DNA from: Chloroflexota bacterium
GTDB lineage: Bacteria > Chloroflexota > Dormibacteria > CF-121
Length of the DNA: 17,548 nucleotides
Assembly (NCBI GenBank): GCA_005889395.1
Contig: VBFX01000163.1
Coordinates: 1 to 17,548 of the forward strand
Direction: 5' to 3'
Positions 1-7,173 of this stretch are shown piece after piece. Position 1 is the first letter of the stretch, and each line of letters begins with the position of its first letter. The notes beneath the pieces are model-generated. The model worked only from the letters and a program-made list of their open reading frames with translations, did no database searches and had not been told where the DNA came from. The translations under genes were made by a program, and so were the position numbers.

Positions 1-1
1 C

Positions 2-151
2 GCATCGTCGAACCTCACGCTCTTCCTGCTCAGCTGGCGACTCGTGATCGTGGCGATCCTGTTCTCGGTCGGACTGGGCGCCGCCGCCGGCATCATTCCT
101 GCCCTGCGGGCCTCCCGGATGGATCCGGTGCGGGCGCTGCGGGCGGCCTAG
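2..151 (+). CDS. ABC transporter permease, FtsX/MacB type, C-terminal end (partial)
   Basis: Only the last 49 codons lie in the window; the gene begins upstream. The reading frame gives one hydrophobic segment (LVIVAILFSVGLGAAAGIIP), then a cytoplasmic tail with PALRASRMDPVRALR and a TAG stop. A final membrane helix followed by a P-A-x-R-A-[SA]-x-[ML]-[DN]-P-[VI] tail is the hallmark of the FtsX/MacB permease family, which exports lipids, peptides or drugs or transmits mechanical signals. Its stop codon lies inside the Shine-Dalgarno sequence of the ATPase gene 8 nt downstream, so the two are one operon and presumably one transporter. The substrate cannot be read from this fragment. Confidence 0.85.
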   Translation, partial: ASSNLTLFLLSWRLVIVAILFSVGLGAAAGIIPALRASRMDPVRALRAA

Positions 152-159
152 GAGGCACC

Positions 160-891
160 ATGGCAAGCATCGAACTTCACGACCTGACCAAGCACTACAA
201 GCAGGGTGCGACCACGGTCAAAGCCGTGGACGGCATCAGCCTCAACATCGAAGCCGGCGAGTTCGTCTCGATCGTGGGCCGCTCGGGAAGCGGCAAGACG
301 ACGACGCTCGACCTTCTCGGGCTGCTGCTCCGGCCCTCAGCCGGCCAGATCATGCTCGATGGCATGGACACGGGCAAGCTCCGGGATGGCGCGCGCGCCG
401 ATTTGCGAGGCAAGAAAATCGGATTCGTCTTCCAGGACTTCAACCTGCTGCCGGGGCTGAACGCCATCGAGAACGTCATGCTTCCGCTTCGCTACCACAA
501 GAACGGCAAGGACGGTAAGGCACGCGCCGCCTCACTCCTGGAGGAGGTCGGGTTGAAGGATCGGGTGCACCACCGACCGGACCAGATGTCCGGCGGCGAG
601 CAGCAGCGGGTCGCGATCGCCCGATCGCTGATCAACCGGCCGTCGCTGGTCTTGGGTGACGAGCCAACCGGCGAGGTCGATAGCGAGACCAGCCAGCAGA
701 TCGTGGCGTTGATGCGGCGCATGAACCGCGAGTACGGCGTGACCTTCGTGCTGGTGACCCACGACATGGACGTCGCGGCCCAGACCGACCGAGTCATCCG
801 GCTCAAGGACGGGAAGATACTCTCCGACGTGCGCGCGACGGGCGATCAGAAGTTCCTGACCGGCGCCGACCTTCAGGGAGTGATCGCCTAG
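160..891 (+). CDS. ABC transporter ATP-binding protein, MacB/LolD/FtsE type
   Basis: The protein is 243 aa, normal for a stand-alone ABC ATPase that serves FtsX/MacB-type permeases. It has a Walker A motif (GRSGSGKTTT, from residue 40), a Q-loop (FVFQDFNLLPGL), the signature MSGGEQQRVAIARS, a Walker B (LVLGDEPTGEVD) and an H-loop (VTHDMD). The phrase LLGLLLRPSAG after Walker A and the T-G-E-V-D after Walker B fit the MacB/LolD subfamily. It would sit on the inner face of the membrane and power the permease encoded just upstream. A GGAGG lies 4 nt before the ATG, and the ATG follows the permease stop by 8 nt. A two-component system starts 12 nt after the stop. Such pairings often sense and expel antimicrobial peptides or other envelope stress, but the ligand here is unknown. 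Confidence 0.93.
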   Translation: MASIELHDLTKHYKQGATTVKAVDGISLNIEAGEFVSIVGRSGSGKTTTLDLLGLLLRPSAGQIMLDGMDTGKLRDGARADLRGKKIGFVFQDFNLLPGLNAIENVMLPLRYHKNGKDGKARAASLLEEVGLKDRVHHRPDQMSGGEQQRVAIARSLINRPSLVLGDEPTGEVDSETSQQIVALMRRMNREYGVTFVLVTHDMDVAAQTDRVIRLKDGKILSDVRATGDQKFLTGADLQGVIA

Positions 892-903
892 TCTAGGAAT
901 GCG

Positions 904-2028
904 ATGGCGCTGAACCGCCGATGGATCAAGCTGGGCCGCCTCTTCATGGTGGCCTGGCTTGCTTTCTTTCTCTTCCCGATCGGCGCGCTGCTTACCGAAC
1001 ACTTCACGCTTCAGGAACAGATCCCGGCGATTGCAATCCTCGTCGCGAGCGGCCTGGTTTGGACATGGTTCTGGCTCCGCATTCTTGGCGGTCCCGACAG
1101 CCGCTTCAGTCCCGCCGCGGTGCTCCTGAATACGGTCCTGCTCGCGACCTTCACCCTGATGACGCCGCGCCAGTATGGCAGCCTGTTCTTCTACGCCGTG
1201 GTCATGACCGCGGCCGCTTTCCGCTGGCGCGTCGCCATACCTCTGGTTGTGGCTGCTGCGCTCACGGCGGCGGTTCTGGACCTGGTCCGGGGGACGACGG
1301 TGCTCAATGCGCTGGGTGAGCTCATCAATGAAGCCATCGTCGGATTTTCGGTAGTTGCCGGCCGGCTGTTGATCGAGGCGAACCGGCAGCTGTCCCTTGC
1401 GCGCGAGCAGATCGCCCGGCTTGCTGTCGGGGAGGAGCGGCTTCGGTTTGCCCGTGACCTTCACGATCTGATCGGCCATAGCCTGTCGGTGATCGCGCTC
1501 AAAAGCGAGCTCGCGGGGCGACTGATCAAGAGCAGTCCCGGTCAGGCCGGCCACGAGGTTGAGGACATCGAGAAAGTGGCACGCGACGCGCTGCGCGAAG
1601 TTCGCGAGGCGGTCGCCGGGTATCGGCAACCGACGCTTGCCGCAGAACTCGCGGGCGCACACGAAGCCCTGATTGCCGCCGGCATCGAATTTCACGTCGA
1701 CCAGGAGCACGCACCCCTGACGCCCGCCGTCGAGGCGGTCCTCGCCTGGACGGTGCGCGAGGGCGTAACGAATGTGATGCGGCACAGCCAGGCCAAGCGT
1801 TGCGCGATCCGCATCTCTAACCGCGATGGCCATATCACTGTCGAGGTCGTCGACAACGGCCGTGGTGGCACTCCAGTAGGCGGCAGTGGACTCGATGGAC
1901 TGCGGGAGCGCGTGGTAGAGCGGGGCGGCAGCCTGACAGCCGAGCCCTTGCCGCACGAGGGATTCCGGCTCAGGGTCACATTGCCATTGGCCCAGGCGAG
2001 CGCCCCGGCGGATCGCGTCCCGGCATGA
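904..2028 (+). CDS. Sensor histidine kinase, NarL/DesK family (HisKA_3)
   Basis: The 374-aa protein has an N-terminal membrane domain: hydrophobic segments near residues 13-31, 40-58, 71-87, 94-106 and 110-128. A short coiled linker follows (about 155-178), then a HisKA_3 dimerisation helix with the H-box ARDLHDLIGHSLSV (phospho-acceptor His187). The C-terminal HATPase domain shows an N-box (VTNVMRHSQA), a G1 box (VEVVDNGRGG) and a G2 box (GSGLDGLRERV). There is no large extracytoplasmic loop, as in DesK- and LiaS-like kinases that sense the membrane or a partner transporter. The start is supported by AGGA 5 nt upstream. The last 4 nt overlap the start of the response regulator (ATGA), so the two are translationally coupled. 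Adjacency to the ABC exporter suggests that exporter as regulatory target or sensing partner; this is inference. Confidence 0.92.
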   Translation: MALNRRWIKLGRLFMVAWLAFFLFPIGALLTEHFTLQEQIPAIAILVASGLVWTWFWLRILGGPDSRFSPAAVLLNTVLLATFTLMTPRQYGSLFFYAVVMTAAAFRWRVAIPLVVAAALTAAVLDLVRGTTVLNALGELINEAIVGFSVVAGRLLIEANRQLSLAREQIARLAVGEERLRFARDLHDLIGHSLSVIALKSELAGRLIKSSPGQAGHEVEDIEKVARDALREVREAVAGYRQPTLAAELAGAHEALIAAGIEFHVDQEHAPLTPAVEAVLAWTVREGVTNVMRHSQAKRCAIRISNRDGHITVEVVDNGRGGTPVGGSGLDGLRERVVERGGSLTAEPLPHEGFRLRVTLPLAQASAPADRVPA

Positions 2029-2630
2029 TTCGGGTCCTCATCGCCGAAGACCAGGGGATGGTTCGGGGTGCGCTCAAAGCGCTGCTCGCGATGGAGGGCG
2101 ATATCGAGATCGTGGCCGAGACGGACCGGGCCGACGAAGTCCTCGGCCTGGCCGAGCGGACAAAGCCCGACGTGGCGCTGCTCGACATCGAGATGCCGGG
2201 GGGTGACGGAATCACGGCCGCCGGTCAACTCCGCAGGGAGCTTCCCACCTGCCGGACGCTGATTCTCACGACCTTTGGGCGCCCCGGCTTCTTGCGGCGC
2301 GCGATGGAGAGTGGCGCGTCGGGATTCATGCTCAAGGATGCGCCCGCCCACGAGCTGGCCCTGGCAATCCGGCGGACGATGGCCGGCGAACGTGTCGTCG
2401 ACCCTGGATTGGCCGCCGCCGCTCTGAGCTCGGGAATCAGCCCCTTGTCTGAGCGCGAGCGCGAGGTGCTGGTCGCCGGCCAGAATGGCGCGAGTATTGC
2501 GGAGATCGCGAAGACACTCTTCCTTTCGGAGGGAACTGTGCGCAACTACCTGTCGTCGGCGATTCAGAAGTTGGAGGTCAACAATCGCACCGAGGCGGCG
2601 CGCGTCGCCGAGGACCAAGGATGGCTGTAG
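2025..2630 (+). CDS. Response regulator, NarL/LuxR (DesR-like) family
   Basis: The 201-aa protein has a receiver domain (about 1-118) with acidic pocket residues E8/D9, phospho-acceptor Asp54 (LLDIEMPGGDG), switch Thr82 and Lys104 (GFMLKDA). A C-terminal LuxR helix-turn-helix follows, with SPLSEREREVL and a recognition region LSEGTVRNYLSSAIQKL. The receiver ending KDAPAHELALAIRRT and the HTH wording match DesR/LiaR-like regulators. It is the cognate partner of the kinase whose stop codon it overlaps by 4 nt. It probably controls the upstream ABC transporter operon and perhaps the downstream envelope genes. No clear binding site for it was seen inside the window, and the operon promoter is probably upstream of the window. 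Confidence 0.93.
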   Translation: MIRVLIAEDQGMVRGALKALLAMEGDIEIVAETDRADEVLGLAERTKPDVALLDIEMPGGDGITAAGQLRRELPTCRTLILTTFGRPGFLRRAMESGASGFMLKDAPAHELALAIRRTMAGERVVDPGLAAAALSSGISPLSEREREVLVAGQNGASIAEIAKTLFLSEGTVRNYLSSAIQKLEVNNRTEAARVAEDQGWL

Positions 2631-2652
2631 CCATCAGGAGAGGAGGGTGCAG

Positions 2653-2979
2653 ATGATCGTCGTCACAACGGAAGAGGTGACTGGGCATCGGATCGTGGAG
2701 ATGAAGGGGCAGGTCTTCGGACTGGTCGTGCGCAGCCGCGGGCTTGGTGGCAACATCGTCGCCACGCTTCGATCGATCGGCGGCGGCGAGATCGTCGAGT
2801 ACACCGAACTACTCGAAGACGCCCGCCGGCACGCCATCGACCGAATGGTCCAGAATGCGACGGCGATGGGGGCGAATGCGGTGGTCCGGATGCAGTACGA
2901 CTCGTCGGAGATCGGCAGCACGATGTCGGAGATCGTGGCCTACGGCACGGCGGCCGTCGTGGAACCGCTTAAGGGCTGA
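2653..2979 (+). CDS. YbjQ/UPF0145 family protein
   Basis: A 108-aa protein with the YbjQ (DUF74, also called heavy-metal-binding domain family) pattern: an N-terminal MIVVTTEEVTGHRIVEMKG, a central GEIVEYTELLEDARRHAIDR, and the conserved NATAMGANAVVRMQYDSSE followed by VAYGTAAVV. The family forms small pentameric rings; its biochemical role is not settled. Length is typical (100-110 aa). A strong AGGAGG starts 12 nt before the ATG. It follows the response regulator by 22 nt and precedes a small membrane protein by 4 nt, so it is probably in the same transcript. YbjQ genes often sit beside membrane or peptidase genes, which fits here, but no specific partner can be proved. Confidence 0.85.
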   Translation: MIVVTTEEVTGHRIVEMKGQVFGLVVRSRGLGGNIVATLRSIGGGEIVEYTELLEDARRHAIDRMVQNATAMGANAVVRMQYDSSEIGSTMSEIVAYGTAAVVEPLKG

Positions 2980-2983
2980 GTCG

Positions 2984-3283
2984 ATGTTGCGAAAGGCGAT
3001 TCTTGCCTACGGCGTGCTCGCCGTCATTGGTGCCATCGCGCTCGCGCTCGCCGGGGTCGTGGCAGGGTTGGTCTTCTACCTGTTCGTGAATGGCGCCGTC
3101 GTGCTCGCAGCGGTCCTCTTCGAGCGTGGGCGCTACCGTCCGGCCGCCACATCGCCTGGTCCCTGGCAAGAAACAAGCGAGCGCTTCGTCGATCCGACGA
3201 CGGGTCAGCTGATGAAGGTCAGGTACAATCCGCAGACTGGCGCTCGGGACTATGTCCCTGTAGAGCCTCATCCTCAGGCATGA
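2984..3283 (+). CDS. Small membrane protein with a C-terminal DPTTGQLMKVRYNPQTG motif
   Basis: I do not recognise a named family. The 99-aa product has two hydrophobic helices (about residues 7-30 and 32-46, the second ending before RGRYRP) and a polar cytoplasmic tail. The tail carries VDPTTGQLMKVRYNPQTG followed by ARDYVPVEP. This DPxTG-x5-[RW]-x-[ND]-P-x-TG-x2-[DR]-Y layout looks like a short, twice-repeated beta-hairpin unit: DPTTG and NPQTG are its two halves. Start: ATG 4 nt after the YbjQ stop. No strong ribosome-binding site is apparent, so translational coupling is likely. The last 4 nt (ATGA) overlap the start of the C39-like gene. Its context suggests an envelope role, but no function can be assigned. 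Confidence 0.7.
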   Translation: MLRKAILAYGVLAVIGAIALALAGVVAGLVFYLFVNGAVVLAAVLFERGRYRPAATSPGPWQETSERFVDPTTGQLMKVRYNPQTGARDYVPVEPHPQA

Positions 3284-4098
3284 GATCAGGCATCGTTTTC
3301 CTGCTGGCGCTGTTGGCGCTCATCGTCGGCGCGATCGCCGTGCTGGCTTCGCCAACGTACAAGCCCATCGCCACACGCCCGACCCCCGCTCCCTTGCTGG
3401 CGATCGGCCACCCGTCGCCGACTCCGAGTCCAACGCCAACGCCGACACCAACACCCACACCGACACCTACTACCGTGACCTTCAATGTGCCGGTGTACAA
3501 GCAGTTGCGGAACCTGGACTGCGAGACGGCCGCGCTCCAGATGGCACTTGGGTCTCTTGGAATCAACTACACCCAGAATCAATTGATCGCCATGCAGCCG
3601 CCACCGGACACTCGCCAACCGGTCATGGGCAGGCTGTCGAATGGACAGAAGATCGTCGTGCAATGGGGGAACCCATACCAGAATTTCGTCGGCAACATCG
3701 ACGGCGCCGACCTCATCCCGACGGGTTACGGCATCTACTTCCCGCCCTTGCTCGCACTCGTGCAGTCACATGGCGTGCCGAATGCGCAGGGCGGCGAAGG
3801 CGCTGGCAACGGCTGGACCCCCGCGAGGGTCTACGCGGAGCTCGCTGCTGGACATCCCGTCATGGCCTGGACCGAGACCGGCTGGGATCGGCCCTACGTT
3901 GGGTACTGGACGACGTTCGACGAGAAGATCAAAATCCGTTATTCGCTGATCGAGCACGTCGTGACGCTGAGTGGCGTGTCAGCCACGCAGGTTCGGGTCA
4001 ACGACCCCTGGCACAGCGGCTCGCAGTACTGGTTCAGCAAGGCGGACTTCGAGCGCTCCTGGGCCGACTTCAACAACATGGCGATCGTCTTCAAGTAG
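3280..4098 (+). CDS. Membrane-anchored or secreted C39-like (Peptidase_C39_2) cysteine peptidase
   Basis: The 272-aa protein starts with a hydrophobic segment (residues 4-23, uncleaved anchor or signal peptide). A Pro-Thr stalk follows (about 45-64), then a papain-like C39_2 domain from about residue 66. Candidate catalytic residues are Cys81 (LDCETAALQMAL), His226 (IEHVVTLSGV) and Asn241/Asp242 (VRVNDPW). Domain order and length fit the extracellular C39-like proteins common in Chloroflexota and Actinobacteria. They are predicted cysteine peptidases or amidases of the cell surface; substrates are unknown. Unlike C39 domains of bacteriocin exporters, it is not fused to an ABC transporter, although an ABC exporter lies 3 kb upstream. 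Its start overlaps the preceding gene by 4 nt. Its last 120 nt are overlapped by the convergent argG reading frame. Confidence 0.82.
   Translation: MRSGIVFLLALLALIVGAIAVLASPTYKPIATRPTPAPLLAIGHPSPTPSPTPTPTPTPTPTPTTVTFNVPVYKQLRNLDCETAALQMALGSLGINYTQNQLIAMQPPPDTRQPVMGRLSNGQKIVVQWGNPYQNFVGNIDGADLIPTGYGIYFPPLLALVQSHGVPNAQGGEGAGNGWTPARVYAELAAGHPVMAWTETGWDRPYVGYWTTFDEKIKIRYSLIEHVVTLSGVSATQVRVNDPWHSGSQYWFSKADFERSWADFNNMAIVFK
3412..3471 (+). repeat. Pro-Thr codon repeat (PT stalk)
   Basis: This is a run of alternating proline and threonine/serine codons (residues 45-64 of the C39-like protein), with mixed third bases (ccg, cca, ccc, cct; aca, acg, acc). It is a low-complexity linker between membrane anchor and catalytic domain, probably an extended cell-wall-spanning stalk. 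The varied third bases indicate selection on protein sequence more than recent slippage. Confidence 0.85.
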
Positions 4099-5328
4099 AG
4101 GCTCGGTCACCGCGCTCCCCTGCACCGCGGCCTGGGTGCGGACGGGTAGTCCGACCAGCTTGATGAATCCGACAGCCGCCTGGTGATCGAACTGGTCACC
4201 CGCTGAGTAGGTGGCGAGCTGCGGCCGATAGAGCGAGTAGGGCGATGAACGCCCGATAACCTGCGCACTTCCCTTGTGGAGCTTGATGCGAACGGTCCCG
4301 CTCACGGCGCTTTGTGTGCTCTGGACGTAGGCGCCGAGGTCGCGCCGGTGACCGGTGAACCACTTGCCCTGGTACACCAGACGCGCGTACTCGGCTGCGA
4401 CCGAGGACTTGAAACGGCCAACCTCGGCGTCGAGCACCAGGTCTTCGAGGGCGCGATGCGCCGTGTGCAGAATGACGGCCGCCGGCGCTTCGTAGATCTC
4501 CCGCGACTTGATCCCCACGAAGCGGTCCTCGATCATGTCGATCCGGCCGACGCCGTGCAGGCCACCCAGGAGGTTCAGTTCCTCGACCAGGGCGAGAGCC
4601 CCACCCTGCCCTCCCCCCGAGGGGGAGGCAGATCTGCGCAGGCTGGTTGGAATGCCCTGTTCGAACGTCAGCTCGATGACCGCCGAACCGGCGGGGGCGG
4701 TGTCCACCGACGAGGTCCAACGAAATGCGTCCTCGGGGGGTTTGAGGAGAGCATCCTCCAGGACCCCGGCCTCGATGGATCGCCCCCACAGGTTCTCGTC
4801 CACACTGTACGGCGATTCGGCCTTCACCTCAATGGGCAGATCGTGCACCTGCGCGTAGACGATCTCCTGCTCCCGGGTCATCGCCATCCCATCCCGGAGC
4901 GGCGCCAGGACCTTGAGTTGCGGGTTGAGGGCCCCGACCGCGACGTCGAAGCGGACCTGGTCATTTCCCTTGCCAGTCGACCCGTGGCCTACCCAGGTCG
5001 CGCCTTCGCGGGCAGCGACCTCGACGAGGAGTTGGGCGATCAGCGGGCGGCCAAGGGCCGTTGCCAGCGGGTATTGGCCCTGGTAGAGCGCGCCCGCCTT
5101 CAATGCCGGCCAGCAAAACCGCTCGATGAACGGCTGGCGGGCGTCGAGCACGTAGGACTGAACGGCGCCGGCGGCGAGAGCTCGCTCGCGGATGGCTTTG
5201 AGATTTGGCTGGCTACCGAGGTCCACCGTCAACGCGACCACGTCGAAGCCGCGGGTCTCGGTAAGCCACTTCACGGCGACCGTGGTGTCGAGACCACCCG
5301 AGAAGGCGAGAACGATTTTCTCTGCCAT
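3979..5328 (-). CDS. argG: Argininosuccinate synthase, canonical type (second argG of the operon)
   Basis: Makes argininosuccinate from citrulline, aspartate and ATP. The 449-aa frame has the N-type ATP pyrophosphatase loop AFSGGLDTTVAVKWL (residues 9 on), GHGSTGKGNDQVRFD, SPYSVDENLWGRSIE, GGLHGVGRIDMIEDRFVGIK, SREIYEAPAAVILH and a final DQFDHQAAVGFIKLVGLPVR. This is the usual bacterial ArgG layout (about 400 aa). Two oddities: a Gly/Ser/Pro-rich insert (about 13 aa, coded by 4598-4632) sits in a surface loop where a GC palindrome entered the gene, and the frame runs about 45 aa past the expected C-terminus, into the antisense of the C39-like gene. The ATG overlaps the argR stop (TGATG), with GGAGG just upstream. 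It is the last gene of an arg operon that already begins with a different argG. Confidence 0.9.
   Translation of the reverse strand: MAEKIVLAFSGGLDTTVAVKWLTETRGFDVVALTVDLGSQPNLKAIRERALAAGAVQSYVLDARQPFIERFCWPALKAGALYQGQYPLATALGRPLIAQLLVEVAAREGATWVGHGSTGKGNDQVRFDVAVGALNPQLKVLAPLRDGMAMTREQEIVYAQVHDLPIEVKAESPYSVDENLWGRSIEAGVLEDALLKPPEDAFRWTSSVDTAPAGSAVIELTFEQGIPTSLRRSASPSGGGQGGALALVEELNLLGGLHGVGRIDMIEDRFVGIKSREIYEAPAAVILHTAHRALEDLVLDAEVGRFKSSVAAEYARLVYQGKWFTGHRRDLGAYVQSTQSAVSGTVRIKLHKGSAQVIGRSSPYSLYRPQLATYSAGDQFDHQAAVGFIKLVGLPVRTQAAVQGSAVTEPLLEDDRHVVEVGPGALEVRLAEPVLRAAVPGVVDPNLRG
4598..4632. repeat. GC-rich palindromic element inside argG
   Basis: A hairpin occupies 4607-4630: TGCC-c-TCCCCC, loop CGA, then GGGGGA-GGCA. 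It is preceded by CCCCACCC. The + strand stretch ccccaccctgccctcccccc matches 16 of 20 bases of a stretch inside argH (6925 onwards). It codes in-frame for a Gly/Ser-rich loop absent from other ArgG proteins, so it looks like a small mobile palindrome inserted in a tolerant loop. Confidence 0.6.
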
Positions 5329-5810
5329 CAGTCCTCCGGTTGCACGTAGGCGCCCACGCCGGCCAGCCGCTGGGCGAGCCCGCCGTAGGCGCGAGGGTGG
5401 AGCGCAAGGGCCACGAAGATCGTGTCGTCACCGGCGAGCGTGCCGATCACTTCCGGCCAGGTGACCGCGTCGATCGCCGAGGCGATTGAGTTGGCAGAGC
5501 CCGGCGTCGTCGTCAGCACCGCGATGCCCTGGCCGCGCCGGACGGTCAGCGGCAGGTCGCGGAGCAAGCGGCGCAGCCGGTCCTCGCGACCCTCCGGCGA
5601 GGCCGCGCCCAGCCCCTCGTTGGGTTTGACATAGTGGCTCTCGGGTCCGCCGATCCGCACCAGGCCAAGCTCGGCGATGTCGCGCGACACCGTTGCTTGT
5701 GTGGTGGGTATCCCGACGCGGCCGAGCCGCTCGACCAGCTCTTCCTGGGTCGCGATCTGGTGCTTGGCGATCAGGGAGAGGATCGCCTCTTGGCGCTTAC
5801 GCTTTGACAT
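5328..5810 (-). CDS. argR: Arginine repressor ArgR
   Basis: The 160-aa protein has an N-terminal winged-helix DNA-binding domain (about 1-70: KRKRQEAILSLIAKHQIATQ, then GIPTTQATVSRDIAELGLVR). The C-terminal hexamerisation and arginine-binding domain holds TTPGSANSIASAID and GTLAGDDTIFVAL; the GDD is the arginine-binding signature. Length is slightly above the usual 150 aa. With arginine bound, the hexamer represses arginine genes through paired ARG boxes; a candidate pair lies at 8440-8473 in front of the operon. The ATG lies inside the end of argH (14-nt overlap), and its TGA overlaps the ATG of the next gene, so the repressor is made from the same mRNA as the enzymes and is probably autoregulated. 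Confidence 0.93.
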   Translation of the reverse strand: MSKRKRQEAILSLIAKHQIATQEELVERLGRVGIPTTQATVSRDIAELGLVRIGGPESHYVKPNEGLGAASPEGREDRLRRLLRDLPLTVRRGQGIAVLTTTPGSANSIASAIDAVTWPEVIGTLAGDDTIFVALALHPRAYGGLAQRLAGVGAYVQPED

Positions 5811-7173
5811 TGGCGAGCGCCTCCCTGACCCGTGCGGGCGCAGTACCACCGAGCACGTCCCGCGATCCCAGCGCGCCCTCCAGGGTCAGATGGTCAACGA
5901 CGTCCGCGCCGAACAGTGGGGAAAACCGCTGCAGCTCCGCGAGGCTGAACGATTCCAGGCCTCGGTGGGTGGCGATCGCCTCGGCGACCATGCGGCCGAC
6001 CAGATGATGCGCGTCGCGAAAGGGCATGTCCTTCCGGGACAGGTAGTCGGCGAGCTCGGTGGCCATCGTATAGCCCTCGAGGGCGGCCCTGCGCATGACC
6101 TCCCGGTCGAAACGCAGACCTTGCACCAGCCGGGCCGTGACCTGCAAACAGGCGAGCGTCGTGTCAACGCCATCGAAGAGCGCGTCCTTGTCCTCCTGCA
6201 GGTCGCGGTTGTAGGCGAGGGGTAGGCCCTTGAGCACCATCAGCAGATTGATCAGGTCGCCCGCGACGCGTCCGCTCTTGGCTCGGACCAGCTCGGCGGC
6301 GCAGGGGTTCTTCTTGTTCGGCATCATCGAGCTGCCACTGGCGAGCGCGTCGGGAAGCGACGCGAAGGAGAACTCGATACTGGTCCAGAGCACGATCTCG
6401 CCGCAGAGCCGCGAGAGATGGATCATCGCGATACTGCACGCCGCCAGCAGCTCGACGACGAAGTCACGGTCGGCGACGGCATCGAGCGAGTTCGCGCTGG
6501 CTGCGCCGAAGCCGAGGTCGCGAGCCAGCCCGGCGCGATCGATGGGAAAGCCACTGCCGGCGAGCGCACCGGCGCCGAGCGGGGAGACGTCGGCACGGCG
6601 CAGCGCGTCCTCGATCCGGCTACCGTCACGACGGATCATCTCGACGTAGGCGAGGAGATGGTGGGCCAGCAGAACGGGTTGCGCGCGCTGCGTGTGCGTG
6701 TAGCCGGGCATCACCGTATCGATCTGCTCCTCCGCCCGGGTGATCAACGCGGACTCGAGCCCGGCGATCGCTTCGAGCAACTGCGCTCCGGCGCCTCTCG
6801 CGTAGAGGCGCAGATCCAGCGCAACCTGGTCATTGCGACTCCGGCCAGTGTGTAGCTTTCCACCAAGCGGGCCGAGCTTCTCCCGCAGCTTCTTCTCGAC
6901 CAGCATGTGAATGTCTTCGGGAGCCCCCACCCCGCCATCCTCCGCCGGCGGGGGAGCGAAAAATTCCGACTGGATCTCTTCCAGGGCAATCTCGATCCGC
7001 GACTGCTCCTCCGGTGTCAGCACACCGGCGCGGACCAGGGCTTTCGCCCAGGCCTGGCTACCGGCGATGTCCTCGCGAAAGAGCCGGCGGTCGACATCGA
7101 GCGAACGCGTGAACTGGTCGATCAGGGAATCCGGCTCTTCGCCGAATCGCCCACCCCAGGGTTGCTGGCTCAG
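5797..7173 (-). CDS. argH: Argininosuccinate lyase (probable CTG start)
   Basis: Splits argininosuccinate into arginine and fumarate. It is a fumarase/aspartase superfamily member of about 458 aa. It has WGGRFGEEPD at the N-terminus, LHTGRSRNDQVALDLRLY, MPGYTHTQRAQPVLLAHH, SPLGAGALAGSGFPIDR and the catalytic-serine loop SSMMPNKKNPCAAELVR. There is no ATG, GTG or TTG near the expected N-terminus. The best-placed start is the CTG at 7173, which overlaps the argG stop (CTGA) and has GAAGG 7 nt upstream. The alternative is a GTG at 7212, adding 13 residues and lying inside argG. A Pro/Gly-rich insert (APPPAEDGGVGAPED) coincides with a GC palindrome at 6923-6957. The 3' end overlaps argR by 14 nt. 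Confidence 0.9.
   Translation of the reverse strand: MSQQPWGGRFGEEPDSLIDQFTRSLDVDRRLFREDIAGSQAWAKALVRAGVLTPEEQSRIEIALEEIQSEFFAPPPAEDGGVGAPEDIHMLVEKKLREKLGPLGGKLHTGRSRNDQVALDLRLYARGAGAQLLEAIAGLESALITRAEEQIDTVMPGYTHTQRAQPVLLAHHLLAYVEMIRRDGSRIEDALRRADVSPLGAGALAGSGFPIDRAGLARDLGFGAASANSLDAVADRDFVVELLAACSIAMIHLSRLCGEIVLWTSIEFSFASLPDALASGSSMMPNKKNPCAAELVRAKSGRVAGDLINLLMVLKGLPLAYNRDLQEDKDALFDGVDTTLACLQVTARLVQGLRFDREVMRRAALEGYTMATELADYLSRKDMPFRDAHHLVGRMVAEAIATHRGLESFSLAELQRFSPLFGADVVDHLTLEGALGSRDVLGGTAPARVREALANVKA
6923..6957. repeat. GC-rich palindromic element inside argH
   Basis: The + strand reads CCCCCACCCCGCC, a short spacer, then GCCGGCGGGGGAG. Its left half matches the element inside the second argG in 16 of 20 positions and in the same orientation. 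It encodes a Pro/Gly-rich loop between the N-terminal helices and the EDIHM motif of ArgH, a place where other ArgH proteins have a shorter linker. Probably a member of the same dispersed repeat family. Confidence 0.5.

Noticed and set aside
532..1956. Long open frame (474 codons) on the - strand opposite the ATPase and kinase genes
   Set aside because: It mirrors two well-supported genes in GC-rich DNA and its protein has no recognisable domain; high third-position GC produces such shadows.
3412..3471. Tandem repeat or CRISPR-like array
   Set aside because: It is an in-frame Pro-Thr codon run inside a gene, with no spacers.
4276..5349. Open frame on the + strand across the canonical argG
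   Set aside because: Antisense shadow of a clear argininosuccinate synthase gene; composition is Arg/Asp/Val-rich as expected for a shadow frame.
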